A stretch of 11,757 nucleotides of DNA from Desulfobacteraceae bacterium (GCA_011391835.1 JAABPS010000053.1:1-11757), one strand, 5' to 3'. Counted from the first letter of the stretch, positions 1-7,326 are shown. Translations and numbers: made by a program. The notes: generated from the sequence alone by a model not told the origin.

Positions 1-2
1 GA

Positions 3-1133
3 GGAATCAGTTCATTTTCAACCCGCCATCCAAAAAAAATTATAGCCGTGAGCGCACTTATCATTATCGTATCCATTGCGGCAATAACGAAGGTTCAGTT
101 TTCACATCATGTGCTTAGCTGGTTTCCTGAAAATAATAAAATCCGATTGGACACACAAAAAATCGATCAGGAGCTTCGAGGTTCCTTGAGTTTGGAGGTC
201 ATTGTTGATACAGGAAAAGAAAACGGTCTTTACGAACTGGATATACTAAACCGTCTTGAAAAAGCCGCAACATACACCGAATCACTGACATATAAAGATG
301 TATATGCCGGCAAGGCGTGGTCGCTGACATCCATTCTAAAGGAGATCCATCAGGCGTTAAATGAAAATCGGCCTGAATTTTATACGATTCCTCAAAACCG
401 TGAGCTGGTGGCTCAGGAATTTCTTCTCTTTGAAAACAGCGGTTCCGATGATCTTGAGGACGTCGTTGACAGCCAATTCTCCATGGCGCGTTTTACCATA
501 AAAGTTCCTTTCTGGGACGCGGTACAGTACGAAGGTTTTATGAATGAAGTGAGCCGGTATTTTGAAAATAACTTTCCGGATGCCAAGCTTACATATACGG
601 GCATGATGGCCCTGCTTTTTCAGACAGTGGTCAATGCCATTCGGACATTGGCAAAAAGTTATATAAGTTCGCTGGTCATTATTACCATTCTGATGATATT
701 TCTGATTGGCAGAATGCGGATAGGGCTGCTGAGCATGATTCCCAATCTTTTACCTATATTGATGATGATCGGTGCCATGGGCATCTTATCCATTCGAATG
801 GATCTTTTCAGCATGCTGGTGGCAAATATCGCCATCGGGCTGGTTGTTGATGATACGATTCATTTTATGCATAATTTCCGGCGGTATTATGATCAAAGCG
901 GTGATCCGGTAAAAGCAGTGTACGATACATTTCAAACTTCAGGCAGAGCCATGCTGGTGACGTCTATTGTTTTATCCCTCGGGTTTTTTATTTTCGGATT
1001 TGCCACGATGCAAAATTTAAAGACATTTGGTTTGTTAACCGGCGCCACAGTGATTGTGGCACTGGCTGCCGACTACCTTCTGACACCTGCGTTGATGGTT
1101 GTTGCAAACAAACCGAAAAACAAGAATAAATAA
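3..1133 (+). CDS. RND/MMPL-family permease, C-terminal half (5' end outside window)
   Basis: Inner-membrane proton-driven transporter of the RND superfamily, HAE3/MMPL type, expected to move a hydrophobic substrate into or across the periplasm. The frame is open to the left edge, and the GTG at 48 has no ribosome-binding site, so the gene is cut and not started there. What remains matches one RND half: a helix (residues 2-16 from the GTG), a periplasmic loop of about 185 residues, then five helices from about residue 205 to 352. The loop end, helix pair, and the acidic pair D268-D269 in a GLVVDDTIH motif fit the proton-relay helix of the second half. It is followed after 19 bases by the LolA-like gene and then a DUF1302 barrel, so all three probably form one operon. 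The substrate is unknown; hopanoid, lipid or hydrocarbon export are possibilities only. Confidence 0.85.
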   Translation, partial: GISSFSTRHPKKIIAVSALIIIVSIAAITKVQFSHHVLSWFPENNKIRLDTQKIDQELRGSLSLEVIVDTGKENGLYELDILNRLEKAATYTESLTYKDVYAGKAWSLTSILKEIHQALNENRPEFYTIPQNRELVAQEFLLFENSGSDDLEDVVDSQFSMARFTIKVPFWDAVQYEGFMNEVSRYFENNFPDAKLTYTGMMALLFQTVVNAIRTLAKSYISSLVIITILMIFLIGRMRIGLLSMIPNLLPILMMIGAMGILSIRMDLFSMLVANIAIGLVVDDTIHFMHNFRRYYDQSGDPVKAVYDTFQTSGRAMLVTSIVLSLGFFIFGFATMQNLKTFGLLTGATVIVALAADYLLTPALMVVANKPKNKNK

Positions 1134-1152
1134 GGATAAATGGGAGGAAACC

Positions 1153-1977
1153 ATGAAAAAACAGTTAGCATTATTGGTCGTTGTAGTTGTTTCGTTTTTA
1201 TTTGTTTTCGCGCAGAATGGATGGACGGATGATCCGGCAGCACGAGACATTATGGAAAAAGTAGATGCCCGAGATGATGGAGATAATCAGACATCGGATA
1301 TGGAGATGATCCTGATAGACAAAAACGGGCAGGAACGGGTGCGGAAGATCAGCAGTTTTGGAAAGGATAAAAAAGAAGACAGTCTGCGCCTCATGTTTTT
1401 TCTGCATCCGGCAGATGTGAAAAACACCGGTTTTCTTACCTATGATTATGATGATCCGAAAAAAGATGATGACCAGTGGCTGTATATGCCGGCATTGCGA
1501 AAAACAAAACGAATTGCATCCAGTGATAAAAGCGGAAGTTTTATGGGATCTGATTTGAATTATTCGGACATGACTTCCAGAAATCTTGAAGATTATGATT
1601 TTAATTTTTACGGGCAAAAGAAGGAAATGGATGTCGATGGTATAAAGGTATGGGTCATCGAATCCATTCCCCGCACAAAAGAAGTCATCAAGGAAACCGG
1701 ATACGAAAAATCGATTCTATTTGTGAGGCAGGATAATTATTATGTCATCCGGGCAATCAGTTATGAAGAAAAAAAAGGTTACCAGAAATTTATGGAAGTT
1801 AAAAAGCTTGAAAAGATTGAAGGCATCTGGATAGGTACAGAGTTGCATGTGACCCGGAAAAAAGGAAAGGACAATGAATTTGTTCATAAAACCATTTTGA
1901 AGCTGAGCAATGTAAAATTTAATCAAAATCTTAATGATGATTTATTTACTACCCGACGGTTGGAAAAGGGACTGTAA
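1153..1977 (+). CDS. Outer membrane lipoprotein-sorting (LolA-like) protein
   Basis: Secreted periplasmic protein of about 274 residues with a LolA/LolB-like fold, thought to shuttle a lipid or lipoprotein between membranes. The start is the ATG at 1153, preceded by GGGAGG at 1142-1147 and followed by a clear signal peptide (MKKQ, then a valine/leucine-rich core to about residue 20). An upstream ATG at 1099 lies inside the permease gene, is not followed by a signal sequence, and is rejected. The hallmark block YMPALRKTKRI followed by SDKSGSFMGSDLNYSDM (about residues 111-139) is typical of the family annotated as outer membrane lipoprotein-sorting protein (LolA_like). Family members often sit beside RND permeases, as here. 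The downstream barrel gene starts on the base after its stop codon, which suggests translational coupling. It is unlikely to be the housekeeping LolA, which is shorter and lacks this block. Confidence 0.85.
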   Translation: MKKQLALLVVVVVSFLFVFAQNGWTDDPAARDIMEKVDARDDGDNQTSDMEMILIDKNGQERVRKISSFGKDKKEDSLRLMFFLHPADVKNTGFLTYDYDDPKKDDDQWLYMPALRKTKRIASSDKSGSFMGSDLNYSDMTSRNLEDYDFNFYGQKKEMDVDGIKVWVIESIPRTKEVIKETGYEKSILFVRQDNYYVIRAISYEEKKGYQKFMEVKKLEKIEGIWIGTELHVTRKKGKDNEFVHKTILKLSNVKFNQNLNDDLFTTRRLEKGL

Positions 1978-3660
1978 ATGTTCGGTCTGCATTGCATGGG
2001 CAGGGAGATGGCTGATAGAATGATGAAAACCATTTTACTTTTACTGATGCTGGCTGTCGTCCTTTTCTTTGATTGGCCGCTGTCTGCCCAGGGCGAAGAA
2101 TCCATGGATGAGCTGATGAGCGGCTTTGATGATCAAGGCACGGAATCGCCTGAACGTAATTCGGATGGATCGGATCAGCGAGAAATAGATGATGATATTT
2201 TAAAAGGATTTGACGAGACGATACCGGAAGCTGACACGTCCGATGACATTGATCGACTTTTCCCGTCTCTGCCATTTAGCCTGTCCGGATATATTAAGAC
2301 GGGAGGGGTGTATAATTTTGATCATGACAAACCAGAAGATGGCGAGACGGACTGGCGTGGCTTATCCAGTTTTCGCACAGAAATGCTGCTGGAATTGAAT
2401 TGGAAATTTTCAAATTCCTGGCAGGTGTTTGTCAGCGGCAAGGGATTTTATGATTTTGCCTATGAAATCAACGGAAGAGATGATTACACCAATGATGTTT
2501 TGCAGGATTATGAAAAAGAAGTAGAATTGCGTGAAGCATGGGTATCGGGAAAACTTACGGATTTTCTGGATATTAAAATAGGACGGCAGATTGTCGTATG
2601 GGGTCGATCCGATAATGTAAGGATTACAGATGTGTTAAATCCGCTGGATCTGCGCGAACCGGGAATGACAGACATCGAGGACTTGAGACTTCCGTTGTGG
2701 ATGACACGGATGGATGTGTATTTTGGAGACTGGAATTTAACGGGGATTGCGATTCACGAGATACGGTCTAATAAAACACCGCCATCTGGAAGTGATTTTT
2801 ATCCGGAGATAATTCCCTCGTCCGAATTAGAAGATTTATTGTCTGATGTTGGGATTTCTCCGTCTGACTTACAGAGTATGATGCCTGAAGAAAATATGCC
2901 TCAGCATGGAGGAGATAACACTGAATATGCAGTAGCATTAAACGGCACGTTCAGCGGATGGGATATATCCTTTTACTGGGCAAATTATTATAATGATCTT
3001 CCCCATTTTGATGTCGATCTTGATGCCGGTTTCACCTGGCTGTGGCCTGATATCCCCCAGTTGGGCCTGGATTTTGATTTTGAATTAAAGCACGCCCGTG
3101 TGAATATGGTTGGCAGCGCCTTTAACGTAACGCGGGGAAACTGGCTGTTTAAAGGAGAGGTCGCCTATTTCAGCGGGCTGCGGTTTTATCATGTGGATGT
3201 AGATATTGATATCGATGTGGATATACCGGGATTTAGCTTTGATCTGGAATTGGACGAAAAAAGGGACAAAAAATATTATAGAACAGACGCGCTCTTAGGG
3301 ATTGAGTATTCGGGTATTGATAATACCATTATCAGCATTGATGCAGCGAATCGGTATATAACGAATTTTGATGAGATTCTTGAATACCCCTTCTTTGGAG
3401 TAAAGGAAAATGAATTTCAGTGGTTTGTAAGAGTATCGAGAGATTTTATGAATGAAACTCTGACACTTAATTTTCTCGCATCCATATACGGATGGAAGGG
3501 ACAGGATGGAGCTGTAGAGCGGTTTTGGGCAGAATATGATTTAACGGATAATATCCAATTAACAGGTGGGGTTGTTTTTTATGAGTCCGGTGAACTGATG
3601 AATTTTAGAAATATTGGCAAAAACGATCGGCTATTTTTTGAAATAAAATATAGTTTTTAA
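1978..3660 (+). CDS. DUF1302-family outer membrane beta-barrel protein
   Basis: Probable outer-membrane porin-like barrel acting with the RND permease and LolA-like protein encoded just upstream. A hydrophobic signal segment (about residues 17-38, ending LSAQG) is followed by an acidic, low-complexity periplasmic linker (40-97), then amphipathic beta strands to a C-terminal YSF, with a terminal aromatic residue as expected for BAM-assembled barrels. The block from REAWVSGKLTDFLDIKIGRQ to WGRSDNVRITDVLNPLDLRE is characteristic of DUF1302. Start choice: ATG 1978 abuts the LolA-like stop and has AAGGGA six bases upstream. ATG 2020 gives a more usual signal peptide but has only a distant purine run. 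Both give the same mature protein. Odd points: three short acidic repeats in the linker, and aspartate-alternating loops (VDVDIDIDVDI at about 406-416). Confidence 0.85.
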   Translation: MFGLHCMGREMADRMMKTILLLLMLAVVLFFDWPLSAQGEESMDELMSGFDDQGTESPERNSDGSDQREIDDDILKGFDETIPEADTSDDIDRLFPSLPFSLSGYIKTGGVYNFDHDKPEDGETDWRGLSSFRTEMLLELNWKFSNSWQVFVSGKGFYDFAYEINGRDDYTNDVLQDYEKEVELREAWVSGKLTDFLDIKIGRQIVVWGRSDNVRITDVLNPLDLREPGMTDIEDLRLPLWMTRMDVYFGDWNLTGIAIHEIRSNKTPPSGSDFYPEIIPSSELEDLLSDVGISPSDLQSMMPEENMPQHGGDNTEYAVALNGTFSGWDISFYWANYYNDLPHFDVDLDAGFTWLWPDIPQLGLDFDFELKHARVNMVGSAFNVTRGNWLFKGEVAYFSGLRFYHVDVDIDIDVDIPGFSFDLELDEKRDKKYYRTDALLGIEYSGIDNTIISIDAANRYITNFDEILEYPFFGVKENEFQWFVRVSRDFMNETLTLNFLASIYGWKGQDGAVERFWAEYDLTDNIQLTGGVVFYESGELMNFRNIGKNDRLFFEIKYSF

Positions 3661-3967
3661 ATATGACCCCTTCCCGTTTGATCCCAATAAATCCCTTTTC
3701 CCAATTTATTTCAAATCCGGCGAGCAAATTGCAGAGCGCCTAACCATCTAATATTATAACTAAAATTGATTTAATGGGTGAATGGCCGGTAATGGCGTGT
3801 TTTTTTTGAAAAAAGGTTTATTTTCTTATTCTACTGCAATAAAGAAAAAATAGCATATATTTAAAAAAGTATTTGACTTTATATGGTATTTTGAGTTTTT
3901 ATAAGAAGCTAGAATTAAGCATGATATCTATGATTATTAACTTTATATAAGGAGGCGTGCTTTAACG
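3661..3967 (+). other. AT-rich intergenic region upstream of the IHF-alpha gene
   Basis: No coding sequence is seen on either strand. The left part is pyrimidine-rich. A short GCC/GGC hairpin with a TTTTTTTT run near 3783-3808 could be a weak terminator for the export operon. The right part is very AT-rich and contains TTGACT at 3873-3878 but no well-spaced -10 box (TATAAG at 3900-3905 is 21 bases away). A strong GGAGG at 3951-3955 lies 12 bases before the IHF-alpha ATG. The IHF gene is probably transcribed from here, but the exact promoter is not convincing. Confidence 0.5.
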
Positions 3968-4297
3968 ATGACCCTTACAAAATCCGGAATAAAGGATGCT
4001 ATTCACAAAGAGCTTGGTTTTACGAATAATAAATCTGCCGAATTGGTTGAACTTATTTTGGAAATTATTAAACGAAGTCTTCAAAGCGGTGAAGATGTTA
4101 TGATCAGCGGATTCGGAAGGTTCAATGTTAAAGGAAAGAACGAGCGCAAAGGAAGAAATCCCGCGACCGGCGAAGCGATGATGCTGTCAAAACGAAAAGT
4201 CGTGACTTTCAGAAGCTCAGGCGTGCTACGGGATAAGATCAATGGCATCGAATCAGACTCATCATTAGACACGTCATCATCAGATCCGTCCTTTTAA
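3968..4297 (+). CDS. ihfA: Integration host factor alpha subunit (HU/IHF family)
   Basis: Small nucleoid-associated protein that bends DNA as a dimer and assists recombination and sigma54-type transcription. The 109 residues cover the whole HU/IHF fold. Helices at 5-40 contain the KSAELVELILEIIK dimer segment, GEDVMISGFGRF is at 41-52, and the DNA-inserting arm RNPATGE at 63-69 has the intercalating proline P65. The MTLTK opening, the KVVTF after the arm and the overall length fit IHF-alpha better than HU; a sequence tree would settle it. After residue 95 there is an acidic serine/aspartate tail, less basic than the usual IHF end. GGAGG at 3951-3955 is rather far (12 bases) from the ATG, but no better start exists. 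It stands alone, with long gaps on both sides, and is not linked to the usual pheT neighbour. Confidence 0.88.
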   Translation: MTLTKSGIKDAIHKELGFTNNKSAELVELILEIIKRSLQSGEDVMISGFGRFNVKGKNERKGRNPATGEAMMLSKRKVVTFRSSGVLRDKINGIESDSSLDTSSSDPSF

Positions 4298-4348
4298 TAT
4301 ATTGTGTCTTAATATCAACGTACAGACCGGTTGAACATATTTTCTTTT

Positions 4349-4379
4349 CAGGTGGGTATTTCCTGGATATACTCACCTG
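4349..4379 (+). other. Stable hairpin between IHF-alpha and the small Cys protein
   Basis: Inverted repeat with arms CAGGTGGGTAT (4349-4359) and ATACTCACCTG (4369-4379). Eleven pairs including one G-T pair enclose a 9-base loop. There is no T-run after it on either strand, so it is not a classical rho-independent terminator. A strong ribosome-binding-like GGAGGAG overlaps its right edge (4379-4385) but no ATG, GTG or TTG follows at a useful distance. It may act as a terminator or attenuator between the two transcription units, or in mRNA processing. Confidence 0.5.
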
Positions 4380-4420
4380 GAGGAGATCATATCCATCCTT
4401 AACATATCCACCGATATCTA

Positions 4421-4449
4421 TTGAACTGACGCTTGTTTTCTATTATATA
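4421..4449 (+). promoter_or_regulatory. Candidate sigma70-type promoter for the small Cys protein / ferredoxin operon
   Basis: TTGAAC at 4421-4426 and TATATA at 4444-4449 are separated by 17 bases, each matching four of six consensus bases. Transcription would begin near 4456, about 16 bases before the TTG start at 4472. AT-rich sequence gives such matches easily, so confidence is low. Confidence 0.35.
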
Positions 4450-4471
4450 GACATCATCCATTTCAACTGAT

Positions 4472-4849
4472 TTGAAACAGCAAGATTTATCTCCAAGTGT
4501 CATGCCGAATAAAAAAGAAAAATTACAGGACTACGTTCATCCTGTTTTAAATGAGGAAATTGCGTCTATAAGCGGGCACTATGCGTTCACAAAAGAAGAA
4601 CAGTTGGCATTTCATGGCAGAGAAGTTCTTTACTTTATTGGGCATGCAGCCTTTGACACGAGCTGCTGCGGAGAAGGAGGGTGTGCGTACGCATTTGTGG
4701 CAGGGTTTATCAAGCATTGGAAGGTTAAGAAAAACAAACAGGGTCATGATATTTCTCAAATAGAAAAGATAGAGGACGAATCTATCCGGAAGGAAATTAT
4801 CTCTATTCTTAAAGAAAAAGAGCGAGTGCATCAGATCAATTTTTATTAA
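4472..4849 (+). CDS. Conserved small protein with SCCGxGGC cysteine motif, function unknown
   Basis: A soluble protein of 115-125 residues, no signal peptide, not assigned to a named family. The centre reads GREVLYFIGHAAFDTSCCGEGGC (about 49-71): a short hydrophobic strand, then three cysteines (C65, C66, C71) around glycines, followed by AYAFVAGFIKHWK. The cysteine/glycine loop could bind a metal or iron-sulfur cluster or undergo thiol redox chemistry. The C-terminal third is a charged helix. The start is uncertain: TTG 4472 begins the open frame (in-frame stop at 4448) and ATG 4502 is the first ATG, but neither has a visible ribosome-binding site. It is followed after 54 bases by two iron-sulfur proteins in the same direction, so a shared redox role is plausible. 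I recall similar small CC-motif proteins beside ferredoxin-like genes in sulfate reducers, but cannot verify this here. Confidence 0.7.
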   Translation: MKQQDLSPSVMPNKKEKLQDYVHPVLNEEIASISGHYAFTKEEQLAFHGREVLYFIGHAAFDTSCCGEGGCAYAFVAGFIKHWKVKKNKQGHDISQIEKIEDESIRKEIISILKEKERVHQINFY

Positions 4850-4903
4850 CAAAAAAACGTCAGCGTAGAAGCGGACCTCTTTGTTTTAAACCGGGAGGAC
4901 TCA

Positions 4904-5728
4904 ATGTCAAAACGGCCTGAATGGTGGCTGACAGTACTGGCAAAGATTTGGCCCATCACATGGATCAGCGCAAAAGCCACAACCTGGCCGGTTGTAGGCC
5001 CGATGGTAGCCAAGATTGCGCTGCCTCTTTTTTCCGGCAATAACCTCAATATTACCTACATCCCGATTAATGAACAGGTGCCTGCCAGCATAACATCTCT
5101 TTTGCCGGTTCAGGTTGTTGAAGCGCTGATTCATCGCTCGTCTCATCACGCAATTATCAAACGATGCACCTGCCGTGACGCGCGGCAATGCACAGAACAT
5201 CCCATTGAATTGGGATGCATGTTTCTGGGAGAAGGCGCGAAAGATATCGATCCCCGTATCTCCAGCCATGTTTCAAAAGAAGAGGCCATCGCACATCTCC
5301 ATAAAGCCGTTCATCACGGACTGGTTCCCATGGTCGGCAGAGTAAAAATAGATAATTATATCTGGGGGGTGAGAGATCGTGGGAAGCTGGTTACCATCTG
5401 CTTTTGCTGCCAGTGCTGCTGCACCATACTGACATCTCTGAAATATTTTCCGGAGGATGCGTTAGATTCACTGGTTGCACTAAAAGGCCTTCATATCGAA
5501 ACAGATCCGGATCTGTGTGATGGCTGCGGTCTTTGCATGGATCCGTGTCCTGCCAATGCATTGAAAGTCGAGAATCTCAAAATAATCCGGGATGTTCACA
5601 AGTGCAAATCCTGCGGCAGATGCGTCACGGTCTGTCCGAAACATGCTGTGCGTGTAACGCTTGACGATATGGATACGGCCGTTGATGATCTCATCTGCCG
5701 GATAAGGCCCTTGGCGGATTTAAGATAG
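4904..5728 (+). CDS. Double [4Fe-4S] ferredoxin-domain protein with N-terminal Cys-rich domain, paralog 1
   Basis: Cytoplasmic or membrane-associated electron carrier or redox-linked protein of 274 residues. The start at ATG 4904 has GGGAGG five bases upstream. Order of parts: a tryptophan-rich amphipathic N-terminus (7-43) that may touch the membrane but is not a clear signal peptide; a first cysteine set C88-x-C90, C96 and C105; a dense set CFCCQCCC at 166-173; then a bacterial-type ferredoxin domain with C205/C208/C211/C215 and C234/C237/C240/C244, each in CxxCxxCxxxCP form. The ferredoxin half should hold two [4Fe-4S] clusters. The N-terminal cysteines follow the pattern of a wider anaerobe family (CxCR...C..P...C..G, then CxCCxCCC) and could hold a further cluster or metal. 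The partner is unknown. Paralog 2 follows after 25 bases, and the same operon begins with the small CC-motif protein. Confidence 0.85.
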   Translation: MSKRPEWWLTVLAKIWPITWISAKATTWPVVGPMVAKIALPLFSGNNLNITYIPINEQVPASITSLLPVQVVEALIHRSSHHAIIKRCTCRDARQCTEHPIELGCMFLGEGAKDIDPRISSHVSKEEAIAHLHKAVHHGLVPMVGRVKIDNYIWGVRDRGKLVTICFCCQCCCTILTSLKYFPEDALDSLVALKGLHIETDPDLCDGCGLCMDPCPANALKVENLKIIRDVHKCKSCGRCVTVCPKHAVRVTLDDMDTAVDDLICRIRPLADLR

Positions 5729-5753
5729 ATCAAATAATACTGTAAAATTTATT

Positions 5754-6581
5754 ATGAAAATTATTCAATATGGCCCGGGGAAAAAATTAGTCCGGTTCAT
5801 GACCTGGCTTTCCTGGCCGATCATTATTCTGGCAAAACGTCTCAGCTCCTATCCTGTGGTGAAACATATCATCAATCCCTTTTTTGCTTACCCCTGGAAC
5901 GAAGTTACGGTTATTCCCATCAACCAGGAAGTCGGCCCGCCGGATAGCGTTGTACTGCCGCGACAGGTGGTTGAAAAACTTGTTTCAACTGTAAACGATA
6001 TTTTTATTCTTGATGAATGCATTTGCAGAAATATTGTTGACTGCAATGCCTATCCGAAAAATATCGGGTGTATGGCACTTGGCAAAGCGATTTCGCGGAT
6101 GCACCCGTCTCATGGACATAAAGCCACTGCGCAAGAGGCAATCGAGCACGTTCAAAAAGCTGCGCAGGCAGGTCTGGTTGCCAACATAGCGCATACATGG
6201 ATTGATCCGTTTGCTTTCGGACTAACACAGTTTAACCGGTTAATGTTTATCTGCTTTTGCGATGACTGCTGCTGCATGTACCGCACGCACATGAAAAAGC
6301 GGGGCATAAATCTTAATCATTCATATAAAGGGCTTCCGGGCATATCCATTGACGTGAATGCAAAAATATGTGACGGCTGCGGGGTATGCGCAGATCAGTG
6401 TTTTGTCGCTGCCATGAAAATTCAAAATGGAATTGCCAGCCCCGATGAAAACTGCAGAGCATGCGGGCGATGCATTGATGCCTGTCCGCAGGGAGCTGTT
6501 TCCCTTCACATGAACAGCGAACACGCCGTATATGAACAGCTTGTAAATCGCATTAAAGCGGTGGTGGATATCTGGGGTTAA
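5754..6581 (+). CDS. Double [4Fe-4S] ferredoxin-domain protein with N-terminal Cys-rich domain, paralog 2
   Basis: Paralog of the preceding gene, with the same length (275 residues) and domain order, so a tandem duplication that has since diverged. The N-terminus is again rich in aromatic and hydrophobic residues (15-48), and the shared block IPIN...LPxQVVE covers about 54-74. N-terminal cysteines are C89, C91, C97 and C106; the dense set is CFCDDCCC at 167-174, where one cysteine of paralog 1 is replaced by aspartate. The ferredoxin domain has C206/C209/C212/C216 and C234/C237/C240/C244. In the first cluster motif the usual proline after the last cysteine is phenylalanine (CF), which may shift the potential. 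ATG 5754 aligns with the start of paralog 1, but no good ribosome-binding site precedes it. Translation may depend on coupling to the upstream gene. The physiological role is unknown. Confidence 0.85.
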   Translation: MKIIQYGPGKKLVRFMTWLSWPIIILAKRLSSYPVVKHIINPFFAYPWNEVTVIPINQEVGPPDSVVLPRQVVEKLVSTVNDIFILDECICRNIVDCNAYPKNIGCMALGKAISRMHPSHGHKATAQEAIEHVQKAAQAGLVANIAHTWIDPFAFGLTQFNRLMFICFCDDCCCMYRTHMKKRGINLNHSYKGLPGISIDVNAKICDGCGVCADQCFVAAMKIQNGIASPDENCRACGRCIDACPQGAVSLHMNSEHAVYEQLVNRIKAVVDIWG

Positions 6582-6586
6582 CATTC

Positions 6587-6724
6587 GCCTTCACCCTTTT
6601 ATCGGATGCAAGGCGTGGTTGAAAGATTTGGTTGAAAAATGCCTCACGACTTCATTCTTGAAAGCCTAAGTGTAAACCAATCAGCTATGAGAAGTAATTG
6701 AAAATACGTATGAAGAGTGAAGGC
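6587..6724. repeat. Long-range inverted repeat at the edge of the TA patch (possible MITE-like element)
   Basis: Arms GCCTTCACCCTT (6587-6598) and AAGAGTGAAGGC (6713-6724) are inverted copies with one mismatch in 12, separated by 114 bases of non-coding sequence. They lie between convergent genes: the second ferredoxin paralog ends at 6581 and the nucleotidyltransferase ends at 6738. The size and terminal repeats suggest a small non-autonomous element or an insertion scar, but no flanking target duplication is visible. Confidence 0.4.
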
Positions 6725-6737
6725 CTGGGCGCCTCTT

Positions 6738-7187
6738 TTATACTCCAGATATTTCTAAATGTTCTGCATCTGCCAGATCCTGTGGGCGGCCCGTAGCCCG
6801 TTTGTTCTTCTTTAAATGTTCGATATGGATAAAATTAATTTTGAGACCTTGAATTTCAGCTTCAATTTTTGCGTTATAACAATCCTCAAATTCCAAATCG
6901 TTTAATGTCGTCAAAATATCAATTCGATTGGGAGGATAGCCCAGTTGAATAATCTGATCGCTTTCAAGAAAATCATCGGGTTTCAAGCCTAATGATCCAA
7001 AACCGAATTTGTTAAGTGCTTCTATGATGTTATTAGCATTATCTGCCGACAATTCTATCCATACATCAAGATCCTTTGTATAACGCGGATGCCCGTGGAA
7101 TGCTACGGCATACCCGCCAACAACCAGATATTTGACATTACTTTCGTTTAATAATTCTATAAACTCTTTGAAATCCTTGCTCAGCAT
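6738..7187 (-). CDS. Nucleotidyltransferase-fold protein of a toxin-antitoxin-type pair (MNT / AbiEii-like)
   Basis: Minimal nucleotidyltransferase-fold protein of about 149 residues. Such proteins move a nucleotide onto a target protein or RNA, and many act in toxin-antitoxin or phage-defence pairs. Seen here are GGYAVAFHG with the conserved Gly-Gly at 24-25, TKDLDVWI with the metal-binding D39-x-D41, and a candidate third acid in NRIDIL at 90. The C-terminal KKNKRATGRPQDLADAEHLE is typical of this group. Start: GGAG lies two bases before ATG 7190 but five before ATG 7187, so 7187 is preferred. It overlaps the end of the small partner gene by 50 bases, so the two are translated together. Which of the pair is toxin cannot be told from sequence; the catalytic protein is the natural candidate. 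Alternatively it is a housekeeping accessory nucleotidyltransferase without toxicity. Confidence 0.8.
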   Translation of the reverse strand: MLSKDFKEFIELLNESNVKYLVVGGYAVAFHGHPRYTKDLDVWIELSADNANNIIEALNKFGFGSLGLKPDDFLESDQIIQLGYPPNRIDILTTLNDLEFEDCYNAKIEAEIQGLKINFIHIEHLKKNKRATGRPQDLADAEHLEISGV

Positions 7188-7326
7188 CATATCTCCATAG
7201 ATTGAATTCTTTACGGATTTGTTCTAAGGCTTCCAACCGCTCTTCATAGGACATTGATTGCCAAAATAAAAAATCATTTGGTTGTTCATTCACTTTGTAT
7301 TTTTTTATGACCTTACTTATACTCAT
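7138..7326 (-). CDS. Small partner protein of the nucleotidyltransferase
   Basis: A 62-residue protein that commonly precedes this nucleotidyltransferase type in bacterial genomes. The recognisable part is FWQSMSYEERLEALEQIRKE (21-40), a helix, followed by a C-terminal GFQRVYRIIKR (51-61). Many relatives show the same order, with FW/YW, xxxERL, ALExLR, then QRVYR. The start at ATG 7326 has AGAGG six bases upstream. Its stop lies inside the nucleotidyltransferase gene in another frame, a tight overlap typical of two-gene modules. It probably acts as the antitoxin or specificity partner; this is an inference from position. No strong promoter is evident in the 115 bases before it. Confidence 0.7.
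   Translation of the reverse strand: MSISKVIKKYKVNEQPNDFLFWQSMSYEERLEALEQIRKEFNLWRYDAEQGFQRVYRIIKRK

Noticed and set aside
1099..1152. Upstream ATG extension of the LolA-like gene
   Set aside because: It overlaps the permease and puts 18 polar residues before the signal peptide; the ATG at 1153 has a proper ribosome-binding site.
4349..4379. Extra copy of the DUF134-type operator (shares ATATACTCA with site 3)
   Set aside because: Only half the site matches and the left arm pairs as part of a longer hairpin instead; no DUF134 gene is nearby.
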